Positions 52,401 to 62,891 of a stretch of DNA of 64,000 bases are shown piece after piece. Position 1 is the stretch's first letter. Each line of letters begins with the position of its first letter. The position numbers were made by a program, and so were the translations under genes. This stretch comes from Terebella lapidaria (taxonomy: Eukaryota > Annelida > Polychaeta > Terebellida > Terebellidae): contig OX424557.1 of NCBI GenBank assembly GCA_949152475.1, positions 24,923,462-24,987,461 of the forward strand, written 5' to 3'. A model generated the notes under the pieces. That model had not been told where the DNA came from. It searched no databases and saw nothing but the letters and a program-made list of their open reading frames with translations.

Positions 52401-55400
52401 ATAAACAGCTTCAAAATTCAATATCCAATGATTTTTTTAAAATTGGATCCAGAAGAAAATGAAATGTATCCGTAGAATCCGGAATCCGGATCCGATCCGG
52501 ATCAAACTTGCAATGTCTGTAGAGGTTGTCATTCTACACATGTGACTAAAATTTCAAGAGAATTCAATAAAAATTAAACGAGTTATGAATTTTTGAAAAA
52601 TCGCCCCATGTTAAAGATAGGGATTTTTCGAGTTTTCAAGAATTTTTGATGACGTCATCAATAAACCGATTTTCTTCAAAAACTTTCGGTGTCCTTCCTG
52701 GGTGAATACCTACCTATCAGAAAAATTTCGTGATGCTCGCACTAAAACTGTGGCCTGTATCGTGCAAACAGACAGACAGACAGACAGACAAACAAACAAA
52801 CAAACAAACGGAACTGACCAACATAGTTGTCGAATTTTCAATTCGTCAACTAATAAAGCTCCGCAAGTAGAAGAGACCCTGCGTATATCCGTTTCATGTA
52901 CAGGATCTTTGGTTTTTAGATGAATGGTGCTCCCTACGCGTTTTCGTCACCCCCGATAGTGCTGATATAAAAGATCCCCTCGCTTGCCACAGATTGTATT
53001 TAGACAAGGGTTTTAGGCTTTGTTACATCACTTGTGCATCACTAAGTTGGAAAACCACAGAAATGTTGCTTTAGACCAGTATTCAGATGCATACAAGGTA
53101 TATTGTATTACTACGCTACCGAGTGTTGATATTAGAGACGGTACGTGTGCACAGGGGGTAATCGTTTCCACATCATATTGAATTGTGAACGGGCTGACCA
53201 ACAGTTTTACCCCAGGTCTCTTTAAGTCCTAATATCTCAGCGAGTTTTCAAGTTATTTTGAAAATAAAAAGTGCACCTTAAACTAGAAATAACACTGCAT
53301 TTTTCTACATAAACAGCTTCAAAATTCAATATCCAATGATTTTTTTAAAATTGGATCCAGAAGAAAATGAAATGTATCCGTAGAATCCGGAATCCGGATC
53401 CGATCCGGATCAAACTTGCAATGTCTGTAGAGGTTGTCATTCTACACATGTGACTAAAATTTCAAGAGAATTCAATAAAAATTAAACGAGTTATGAATTT
53501 TTGAAAAATCGCCCCATGTTAAAGATAGGGATTTTTCGAGTTTTCAAGAATTTTTGATGACGTCATCAATAAACCGATTTTCTTCAAAAACTTTCGGTGT
53601 CCTTCCTGGGTGAATACCTACCTATCAGAAAAATTTCGTGATGCTCGCACTAAAACTGTGGCCTGTATCGTGCAAACAGACAGACAGACAGACAGACAAA
53701 CAAACAAACAAACAAACGGAACTGACCAACATAGTTGTCGAATTTTCAATTCGTCAACTAATAAAGCTCCGCAAGTAGAAGAGACCCTGCGTATATCCGT
53801 TTCATGTACAGGATCTTTGGTTTTTAGATGAATGGTGCTCCCTACGCGTTTTCGTCACCCCCGATAGTGCTGATATAAAAGATCCCCTCGCTTGCCACAG
53901 ATTGTATTTAGACAAGGGTTTTAGGCTTTGTTACATCACTTGTGCATCACTAAGTTGGAAAACCACAGAAATGTTGCTTTAGACCAGTATTCAGATGCAT
54001 ACAAGGTATATTGTATTACTACGCTACCGAGTGTTGATATTAGAGACGGTACGTGTGCACAGGGGGTAATCGTTTCCACATCATATTGAATTGTGAACGG
54101 GCTGACCAACAGTTTTACCCCAGGTCTCTTTAAGTCCTAATATCTCAGCGAGTTTTCAAGTTATTTTGAAAATAAAAAGTGCACCTTAAACTAGAAATAA
54201 CACTGCATTTTTCTACATAAACAGCTTCAAAATTCAATATCCAATGATTTTTTTAAAATTGGATCCAGAAGAAAATGAAATGTATCCGTAGAATCCGGAA
54301 TCCGGATCCGATCCGGATCAAACTTGCAATGTCTGTAGAGGTTGTCATTCTACACATGTGACTAAAATTTCAAGAGAATTCAATAAAAATTAAACGAGTT
54401 ATGAATTTTTGAAAAATCGCCCCATGTTAAAGATAGGGATTTTTCGAGTTTTCAAGAATTTTTGATGACGTCATCAATAAACCGATTTTCTTCAAAAACT
54501 TTCGGTGTCCTTCCTGGGTGAATACCTACCTATCAGAAAAATTTCGTGATGCTCGCACTAAAACTGTGGCCTGTATCGTGCAAACAGACAGACAGACAGA
54601 CAGACAAACAAACAAACAAACAAACGGAACTGACCAACATAGTTGTCGAATTTTCAATTCGTCAACTAATAAAGCTCCGCAAGTAGAAGAGACCCTGCGT
54701 ATATCCGTTTCATGTACAGGATCTTTGGTTTTTAGATGAATGGTGCTCCCTACGCGTTTTCGTCACCCCCGATAGTGCTGATATAAAAGATCCCCTCGCT
54801 TGCCACAGATTGTATTTAGACAAGGGTTTTAGGCTTTGTTACATCACTTGTGCATCACTAAGTTGGAAAACCACAGAAATGTTGCTTTAGACCAGTATTC
54901 AGATGCATACAAGGTATATTGTATTACTACGCTACCGAGTGTTGATATTAGAGACGGTACGTGTGCACAGGGGGTAATCGTTTCCACATCATATTGAATT
55001 GTGAACGGGCTGACCAACAGTTTTACCCCAGGTCTCTTTAAGTCCTAATATCTCAGCGAGTTTTCAAGTTATTTTGAAAATAAAAAGTGCACCTTAAACT
55101 AGAAATAACACTGCATTTTTCTACATAAACAGCTTCAAAATTCAATATCCAATGATTTTTTTAAAATTGGATCCAGAAGAAAATGAAATGTATCCGTAGA
55201 ATCCGGAATCCGGATCCGATCCGGATCAAACTTGCAATGTCTGTAGAGGTTGTCATTCTACACATGTGACTAAAATTTCAAGAGAATTCAATAAAAATTA
55301 AACGAGTTATGAATTTTTGAAAAATCGCCCCATGTTAAAGATAGGGATTTTTCGAGTTTTCAAGAATTTTTGATGACGTCATCAATAAACCGATTTTCTT

Positions 55401-56433
55401 CAAAAACTTTCGGTGTCCTTCCTGGGTGAATACCTACCTATCAGAAAAATTTCGTGATGCTCGCACTAAAACTGTGGCCTGTATCGTGCAAACAGACAGA
55501 CAGACAGACAGACAAACAAACAAACAAACAAACGGAACTGACCAACATAGTTGTCGAATTTTCAATTCGTCAACTAATAAAGCTCCGCAAGTAGAAGAGA
55601 CCCTGCGTATATCCGTTTCATGTACAGGATCTTTGGTTTTTAGATGAATGGTGCTCCCTACGCGTTTTCGTCACCCCCGATAGTGCTGATATAAAAGATC
55701 CCCTCGCTTGCCACAGATTGTATTTAGACAAGGGTTTTAGGCTTTGTTACATCACTTGTGCATCACTAAGTTGGAAAACCACAGAAATGTTGCTTTAGAC
55801 CAGTATTCAGATGCATACAAGGTATATTGTATTACTACGCTACCGAGTGTTGATATTAGAGACGGTACGTGTGCACAGGGGGTAATCGTTTCCACATCAT
55901 ATTGAATTGTGAACGGGCTGACCAACAGTTTTACCCCAGGTCTCTTTAAGTCCTAATATCTCAGCGAGTTTTCAAGTTATTTTGAAAATAAAAAGTGCAC
56001 CTTAAACTAGAAATAACACTGCATTTTTCTACATAAACAGCTTCAAAATTCAATATCCAATGATTTTTTTAAAATTGGATCCAGAAGAAAATGAAATGTA
56101 TCCGTAGAATCCGGAATCCGGATCCGATCCGGATCAAACTTGCAATGTCTGTAGAGGTTGTCATTCTACACATGTGACTAAAATTTCAAGAGAATTCAAT
56201 AAAAATTAAACGAGTTATGAATTTTTGAAAAATCGCCCCATGTTAAAGATAGGGATTTTTCGAGTTTTCAAGAATTTTTGATGACGTCATCAATAAACCG
56301 ATTTTCTTCAAAAACTTTCGGTGTCCTTCCTGGGTGAATACCTACCTATCAGAAAAATTTCGTGATGCTCGCACTAAAACTGTGGCCTGTATCGTGCAAA
56401 CAGACAGACAGACAGACAGACAAACAAACAAAC
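40094..56433 (+). repeat. 908-bp satellite block 6 (18 units)
   Basis: Units start at 40094, 41002, 41910, 42818, 43726, 44634, 45542, 46454, 47362, 48270, 49178, 50086, 50994, 51902, 52810, 53718, 54626 and 55534. The unit 45542-46453 is 912 bp. Two substitutions were seen: G at 48435 (AAAGAGCCCC where others have AAAGATCCCC) and T at 51374 (GAATGGGCTG for GAACGGGCTG). The block ends after (AAAC)3 and passes into a different repeat family at 56434. Confidence 0.95.
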
Positions 56434-56644
56434 AAGATGAAGCAATCGCTCAGAGAGCTAGGACTTGGCAAAATAAAGTAATGAACTTGAAAAGAAGTCT
56501 ATAATAAACCAGCTAAAAAACGTTTTGAGAGAGACTTGAATAGTTTTTTTCTAGTTGCTGTTAAGTAAGTTGTACATGTATTAAATTGTGCAGTTATGCT
56601 ATAAAAGACATTATCCTGTAAGTTAGAGAGAAAAAAACAAGTTT

Positions 56645-56712
56645 TGAGAGAGACTTGAACCCGGGTCTGTGGATTGAAAGTCCTGAGCTCTATGCACAGC
56701 ACCAAAGTTGCC
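56645..56712 (-). repeat. tRNA-like segment 1
   Basis: On the minus strand: A-box-like TGGTGCTGTGCATAGAGC (plus 56687-56704) and B-box-like GGGTTCAAGTCTC (plus 56650-56662). The loop at the anticodon position reads CTTTCAA here and CTTTGAA in the sister copies, which resembles tRNA-Gln(TTG). Stems are too poor for a working tRNA. Confidence 0.55.
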
Positions 56713-57182
56713 GACAGTGTGAAGTGGTGTATTTATTGTATATACTGCTAAAAACCGGGAATGGGGCCCGTTCCCTTGCCGGTTCGTCACCCCCAGCAGT
56801 CCTAATATATGGGAGCATGTCGCTTGACACAGACTGTATTTAGACTAGAGTTTTAGGCTTTGTTATATCACTTGTACATCACTGAGTTAGAAAACCACTG
56901 AAATGTTGTTTGAGATCCGCATTTGAATACATATATGACGTACTGTATTACTATGCAACCGAGCGTGTGTATTTAGGACGGGACATGTCCACAGGGGGTA
57001 ATAGTTTCTACAGCTTATTGGCGTGTGAACGGATTGAGAATCAGATTCACCCCACTGCTCTTTCTACTTTGATATCTCGGCGAGTTTTCAATCTATTCCA
57101 AATGTAAAAGGTTCATTATAAACTAGAAATAACACTGCAACTGACTGTATAAAAACTAAGTTAGTGATAAAAGAGATAAGAG

Positions 57183-57253
57183 TTTTGAGGGAGGGTTGAA
57201 CACGGGTCTTTGGATTCAAAGTCTTACGCTCTATCCACTGCACCAACGTTGCC
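57183..57253 (-). repeat. tRNA-like segment 2
   Basis: Minus strand: TGGTGCAGTGGATAGAGC (plus 57228-57245) is a good A box. The B-box position reads GTGTTCAACCC, a weaker match. The anticodon-position loop is CTTTGAA. Likely a SINE-type relic. Confidence 0.55.
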
Positions 57254-57680
57254 GTCAGTGTGAAGAGTGTATTCCATGTAACAGTTACTTCATGGTTTCC
57301 CAGCCTCCATAGTTATAGTTATGTAACGGTTTTTCAGTCGCCAAGACAACAGTTTTTAAGCTATGACGTTCAAAATCAATAGGCTTGTGCAGGAGTCTTA
57401 TGCGCATCTTCTTTGAAAATTTCATGTCATTCCGACAAGGATTGCGCCCGCTATCGTGCGAACAGACGGACAGAACACATATTTGATCGCTGAGCAACAT
57501 ACAACTGAAGCAATCGCTCAGAGAGCTAGGACTTGGCAAAATAAAGTATTGAACTGGAAAAGAAGTCTATACACTAGCTTTTACACTAGCTTGATACAGT
57601 TATTAAATTGTGTTGTTATGTTGTTTAGAACGAAATTCATGATCATGATTGTGTAAGTTGAAAATAAAAATAAGATAATT

Positions 57681-57749
57681 TCAAGAGAGATTTGAACCCG
57701 GGTCTGTGGATTCAAAGTCCTGAGCTCTATGCACAGCACCAACGTGGCA
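57681..57749 (-). repeat. tRNA-like segment 3
   Basis: Homologue of segment 1 in the second ~1.05-kb unit: A-box-like at plus 57724-57741, B-box-like GGGTTCAAATCTC at plus 57687-57699, loop CTTTGAA between GGA and TCC. Confidence 0.55.
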
Positions 57750-57859
57750 GACAGCGTCAAGTTGTGTTGTATTGTAACAGTTCCTCTATGGCAAATTACT
57801 GCTCAAAACCGGGAATGGGGCCGGTTCCTTTGCCGGCTCGTCACCCCCAGCAGTCCTAA

Positions 57860-57867
57860 TATAAGGG
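57860..57867 (+). promoter_or_regulatory. TATA-like box in the ~1.05-kb unit
   Basis: TATAAGGG is preceded by CTCGTCACCCCCAGCAGTCC and followed by CGCTTGACACAGACTGTATT, matching the module in the 908-bp and 1261-bp families. The first ~1.05-kb unit has the weaker TATATGGG at the same place (about 56807). Confidence 0.4.
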
Positions 57868-58228
57868 AGCCTGTCGCTTGACACAGACTGTATTTAGACT
57901 AGAGTTTTAGGCTTTGTTATATCACTTGTACATCACTGAGTTGGAAAACCACTGAAATGGTGTTTGAGATCTGCATTTGGATACATATATGATAAACTGT
58001 ATTACTATGCAACCGAGCGTGTGTATTTAGGACGGGACACATTCACAGGGGGTAGTCGTTTCTACAGCTTATTGGCGTGTGAACGGATTGAGAATCAGAT
58101 TCACCCCACTGCTCTTTCTACTTTGATATCTCTGCGAGTTTTCAATTTATTCCAAATGTAAAAAGTGCATTATAAACTAGAAATAACACTGCAACTGACT
58201 GTATGAAAAGTAAGTTAGAGATAAAAGA

Positions 58229-58300
58229 GTTTTGAGGGAGGGTTGAACACAGGTCTTTGGATTCAAAGTCTTACGCTCTATCCACTGAACCAACATTGCC
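58229..58300 (-). repeat. tRNA-like segment 4
   Basis: Homologue of segment 2. The A-box region reads TGGTTCAGTGGATAGAGC on the minus strand; the B box is degenerate (GTGTTCAACCC). Confidence 0.5.
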
Positions 58301-58554
58301 AACAGTGTGAAGAAGTGTATTCCATGTAACAGTTACTTTATGGTTTTCCAGCCTCCATAGTTATAGTTATGTAACGGTTTTTCAGTCGCCAAGACAACAG
58401 TTTTTTAGCTATGACCTTCAAAATCAATAGGCTTGTGCAGGAGTTTTATGCGCATATTCTTTGAAAATTTCATGTCATTCCGACAAGGATTGCGCCCGCT
58501 ATCGTGTGAACAGACGGACAGAACACATATTTGATCGCTGAGCAACATACAACT

Positions 58555-59030
58555 GAAGCAATCGCTCAAAGAGCTAGGACTTGGCAAAATAAAGTAATGA
58601 ACTTGAAGAGAAGTCTATAATCCAGCTTTGGTCTATAAACCCTTGCATCATAATACTGTAATAATATTAAATTGTGCTGCTACATTCTTCAGAATTGAAA
58701 GCATGATCATGATCTTGTAAGTTACAGATGAAAAATTACAATGACAACAAGTGAACAAAACGAATAGAGACACTCGGTGAATACAAATCATGCCAGAATG
58801 GACTTAACACAGATGCATTATGATGCATGAAGGACACGATCATAATGGAACCAATGAGACACTGTTAAATGACTTTAAGGAATTCATAGTGAGAAATGAT
58901 TAAGTATGATGACATAATAACGATAAAGATTACTCGTGCTACATTTATTTGCTGATTTTGTACACTACGAATGTGTTGTTTCGTTGTTTGAAATTGAATA
59001 CATGATCTTTTGATGGAGAAAAAAAAATAG
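58555..59030. other. Unique AT-rich stretch
   Basis: It begins as a third start of the ~1.05-kb unit (to about 58620) and then diverges. A part near 58736-58860 resembles element A around 12900-13150 (ACAAGTGAACAAAACGAATAGAGA, ATGCATTATGA, CGATCATAATGGAACCAATGAGAC). No gene or clear regulatory site seen. Confidence 0.5.
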
Positions 59031-59100
59031 TTTTGAGATAGTATTGAACCCGGGTCTGTGGATTCAAAGTCCTACGCTCTACGCTCAGCACTAACGTGGC
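59031..59100 (-). repeat. tRNA-like segment 5
   Basis: Minus strand carries CCCGGGTTCAATAC at the B-box position and a GTGCTGAGCGTAGAGCG A-box-like stretch, with loop CTTTGAA. It belongs to the same tRNA-related family as segments 1-4. Confidence 0.5.
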
Positions 59101-59119
59101 TGGCGATGAGAAGCGGAGT

Positions 59120-59880
59120 TTTCAGTAACGATTTTCTGTTGCCGTGACAACAGTTTCAGAGCTATGATGTTCCAAATCGAAAGGGTTATGCAGACATTCC
59201 GTGCACATATTATGTGAGAATTTCGTCAAAATCATACAAGAATCGACTGCACAGCAATGTGTTAAACTTTGGATCCAAACTTCCTGACCCCCATGTATTT
59301 CACCTGGAGTTTAAATCGTCAATTTTGATTCAACTGCTGTCGGTCATACACCAAATGATGCAGAATTGACCATAATAAAAGACGTGAACACTTTTGGAAG
59401 TGCAGGTGGAATGAAAGTGGAGGTATGGCCATTTTTATTTTTTTTGTTTTTCAATGAACTTGGCGTTAATTCTTGACTTTTGACCTTGAGAAACAACAGG
59501 AATATGCCGACATCTGGTGTGCATATGCTGTGAAAATTTCATAAGAATCCGACAAGAATTGACTGCACAGCAATGCATGAAACTTTTGATCCAGAAACTC
59601 CTGACCCCCGTCTTTTTAACCTGGAGTCAAAATCGTCAATTTTGATGCAACAGCTGTCGGCCATACATCAAAAGATGCAGAATTGGCCATAGTAATCGAT
59701 GCAAGAAAGCGCGAAACTCCAGAAAAAATATAATTGGAGTTATTGCGATTTTTAATTTTTTGGTTTTTGAACGACCTTGACGTCAATTTTTGACCTTTGA
59801 CCTTCAGAAACGAAAGGCTTATGAGGAAGATCCGTGCACATGTTGTGTCAAAATTTCATGAAAATCCGACAAGAATTGCG
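59120..59880 (+). repeat. ~316-bp tandem array
   Basis: The landmark GTGCACAT/GTGCATAT occurs at 59201, 59519 and 59834 (spacings 318 and 315), each followed by an AATTTCRTNARAATC-type block and ACAAGAATTG. Copies are well diverged. The array is followed by a GGACGGACAGACAAACATAC tail to 59929, and so looks like the core and tail of another element of the same kind, lacking its hairpin because element F starts there. Confidence 0.75.
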
Positions 59881-60189
59881 CCCGCTATCGTGCGAACGGA
59901 CGGACAGACAAACATACAAACAAACAAACGAGAGCCCATAGGGCACACACTTGCCAGAACCAAAATATATGTAATATGCCAATGACATGACATATGGATT
60001 TGAGCAAATTGACGACACTTACTATCCTACTTACTACGTTTACTTCCTTACTTCACTTCATTTTACTTCACTTTACTTCAGAAACTACTCATACTGTCAT
60101 TGAACGTCACAGCGACAAAATTAAGATATCACTGGATTTAGGAGACCAAGAACTTTCTAACGGTATACTACTCGATATGGTGAGCTGAA

Positions 60190-61420
60190 CTTCGTACTTG
60201 ACCTCGAATGCTTGAAGGTTTGCTAAGAAGTATGACTGCCCTTACGTTTATGACATCATATCGAAAAATTTATCATGACAGCAAAGAGAACCACACATGG
60301 CCTACTTTCAGCAGAATTGAACAAGCTTTCCATCCTACGGGTTGATTCGTTCCACTTTAGGATGAATACTTTCCGAGATACAACCTTATTTCGAAAGTTG
60401 ACGTTTGACGTCATGGCGTCATTGTCGTTGCACGTAACGTCTTGAAACTCAATAGATGGCTGGGTATTAATATCCCACATATGTCCTCATGACCACAGTC
60501 CAATAGCTTCAAATTTGAGTGCACTGTGGATGTTTGAAAGTTTGCTGAAAAGTAGAAAAATTGGTATGACGTTTATGACGTCATAGCGGAAAATCTTTCA
60601 TTGCAAAAAAGTATTGGAAAGTGCTCTCGTAAACCAGAATTCAACGAGCTTTCCAATGGTGCAAGCCGTTTCTCTGTATGATAAATATTTCCCGATATAT
60701 AGCCCCATTTTGTAAATTGACGTTTTACGTCATGACGTCATTGACGTTGCACGTAGCGTGTTGAAACTCGGAACATAGCTAAGCATTATGATTCCACATA
60801 TGTTCTCACAATTACAGCCCAATGTCTTCAAATGTGAGGGCGCTGTAGATATTTGAAAGTTCGCTGCAAAGTCGAAAAATTGGTATGACAGGCCTTACGT
60901 TTATGACGTCATAGCGGAAAATCTTTCATTGCGGAAAAGTATCGGACAGTACGCTTCCAAACAAGAATTCAACGAGCTTTCCAATGGAGCCATTCGCTTC
61001 TCTGTACGACAAATACTTTTCGATATATAGCCCCATTTCGAAAATTGACGTTTTACGTCATGACGTCATTGACGTTGCACGTAACATGTTGAAACTCGGT
61101 ATATGGCTGTGCGTTATTATTCCACATGAGTTCTGATAATTACAGTCCAATACCTCCAAATTGTAGAGAACTGTGGATGTTTGAATATTCGCTGAAAAGT
61201 CGAAAAATTGGTATGACAGGCCTTACGTTTATGACGTCATAGCGGAAAATCTATCATGGCGGAAAAGTATCGGACAGTACCCATCTAAACTAGAATTCAA
61301 CGAGCTTTCCAATGGTGCAATTCGCTTCTCTGTACGACAAATAATTTTTGATATATAGCCCCATTTTGAAAAATGACGTTTCACGTCGTGACGTCATTGA
61401 CGTTCGAACAATCCACGTAA
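60190..61420 (+). repeat. ~330-bp TGACGTCA-rich tandem array in element F
   Basis: The landmark TATGAC occurs at 60231, 60565, 60884 and 61212 (spacings 334, 319 and 328). Each unit has GTTTATGACGTCATAGCGGAAAA or a variant and, ~150 bp later, a CGTCATGACGTCATTGACGTTG-like block, so CRE-like palindromes come in pairs per unit. Copies are diverged. Confidence 0.85.
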
Positions 61421-61543
61421 AACTTCACAGTTTGATGGAGGATACCATTATATATCCGTGTGTTGAATTTCAGAGGTATCGGTTTAAATGTGACTGCTGT
61501 GTGAATTTCTGAAAATTCGAAAAAAAATGAGAGATGTCTGGTG

Positions 61544-61979
61544 CATGTACAGGACCTTTGGTCCTGAGACAAATTACCGCTAAAAACCGGGAATGGGGCT
61601 GATCCATCCGCCGGTTCGTCGTCCCCAATAGTTCTGATATAAAGTGGCCTGTCGCTTGACCCAGACTGTATTTAGACATGAGTTTTAGGCTTTATTATAT
61701 CAGTTGGACACCTCTGAGTCTGAAAACAAAAGAATTGTTTTGTTGTTTGAGATGTGCACTTGGACACATATATGATATACTGTACTGCTGCTCAACCGAG
61801 TGTGTATATTTAGAAGTGGACATGTCCACAGGGGGTAATCGTTTCTGCAGCTTATTGGCGTGTGAACGGATTGAGAATCAGATTCACCCCACTGTTCTTT
61901 TTACTTTGATATCTCGACGAGTTTTCAATTTATTCCAAATGTAAAAGGTGCATTATAAACTAGAAATAACACTGCAACT
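61544..61979 (+). promoter_or_regulatory. Conserved TATA module in element F
   Basis: It runs from CATGTACAGGACCTTTGGT through TATAAAGT (61638-61645), CAGACTGTATTTAGACATGAG, CACAGGGGGTAATCGTTTC and CGAGTTTTCAA to AACTAGAAATAACACTGCA. The same ordered blocks form positions 619-1022 of the 908-bp unit and the middle of the ~1.05-kb units. Sequence outside the module differs between families. I infer a retained promoter or replication-related module; an open frame across it (61678-61944) is not supported as coding. Confidence 0.5.
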
Positions 61980-62857
61980 GACTGTATGAAATGCTTTAGA
62001 ATTGAATGTTCAGTAAATTTGTGAAAATTGGAGCCATGAAAACATTAAAAATATCTGTAAAATCTAGAATCCTCATAAGATTCTGATTAAGTTTTGTCAG
62101 ATTATAGACAAAGTTCGAGGTCAATCATAGAATTGACATCTTTGTCTGATTGATATACCTCTTCTGAATGACATGGTTCAAATTTCATGAACCTACGACA
62201 ATTCCAATGGATGTTATTACCGGAAACGTGTTTTTCTGGGATTTCGATGACCTTGACCTTGACCTTTGACCTTTGCACTTCAAGTCGTAGAGGTCAATGC
62301 TGTCAATATGCATATCAAGTTTCAAGAGATTCCATGCAGTATTGACGGTGTTATGGCCTTTTGAAACTTCGGAAATTTGACGTTTATGACGTCATTGTGA
62401 CGTCAGTTTACGTCGCAGCGCCAAAAATAAGATATCACTGGAATCAGGGGCTCAAGACCTTTCTAACGATATACTACTCGATGTGCTGCGCCGACCTTCG
62501 TACTTGACCTTGACTTCGACCTCAGGCGAACTTCTCAAAGTCAAGGTCAAATGTCGAGATCAAGGTCACAGAAGATAGAACTCGAGTTTATCTACATTAT
62601 GAAATTAATTTGAAGTCTCTAGGACCATTAGAACCGAAGTTATGGCCACTTATGTGTTTTCAACGTTTTGCGTGACCTTGACCTTGACCTTTGACCTAGA
62701 ATCACCAAAATCGAACTTGACCTGCCCGTTATCCTACAGAATATGCACACCAACTTTGGAAGGAATTGAGTAAGAAATGTGGACGCTAGAGTGCGAACAA
62801 ACAAACAAATCCACAAACAAATCCACAAACAAACTTCCCCACAAACAGATCAACATA

Positions 62858-62884
62858 CTTGCCAAAATCGAAGATTCTGGCAAG
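62858..62884 (+). repeat. 3' terminal hairpin of element F
   Basis: 27 nt, arms CTTGCCAAAATC and GATTCTGGCAAG around GAA. Preceded by CAACATA and followed by TAATAAAG, the same junction as in the 908-bp tandem. Confidence 0.75.
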
Positions 62885-62891
62885 TAATAAA

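Larger units (their letters stand above)
56439..58554 (+). repeat. Two diverged ~1.05-kb tandem units
   Basis: The landmark GAAGCAATCGCTCA starts at 56439, 57507 and 58555 (spacings 1068 and 1048). Each unit has a minus-strand tRNA-like segment, the conserved TATA module, a second tRNA-like segment, and a short degenerate CGAACAGACGGACAGA tail with TGAGC/GCTCA inverted arms before the next unit. Copies differ by many substitutions. Two similar plus-strand frames (56910-57107 and 57964-58161) lie in the TATA module; most differences in them change the amino acid, so I treat them as non-coding. Confidence 0.8.
59930..62887 (+). mobile_element. Element F, complete Helentron/HINE-like element
   Basis: It starts GAGAG in an AAAC tract, with the palindrome GCCC-ATA-GGGC (59934-59944) and CTTGCCAGAA (59950-59959). 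It ends with the hairpin at 62858-62884, whose last ten bases TTCTGGCAAG are the exact reverse complement of that 5' sequence. The interior contains a ~330-bp tandem array, the conserved TATA module (61544-61979), a B-like block with TGACGTCA and AGGTCA clusters, and an AAAC/TCCAC tail. After the hairpin comes TAATAAAG and then a second copy of the 3' part, making a 1261-bp tandem repeat. Confidence 0.7.

Noticed and set aside
56910..57107. Similar open frames in four copies of the TATA module (56910, 57964, 61678, 62939)
   Set aside because: The frame ending in ISRRVFNLFQM looked conserved, but most base differences between families change the amino acid, and the frame has stops in the 908-bp units. 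The conservation is better explained at the DNA level.
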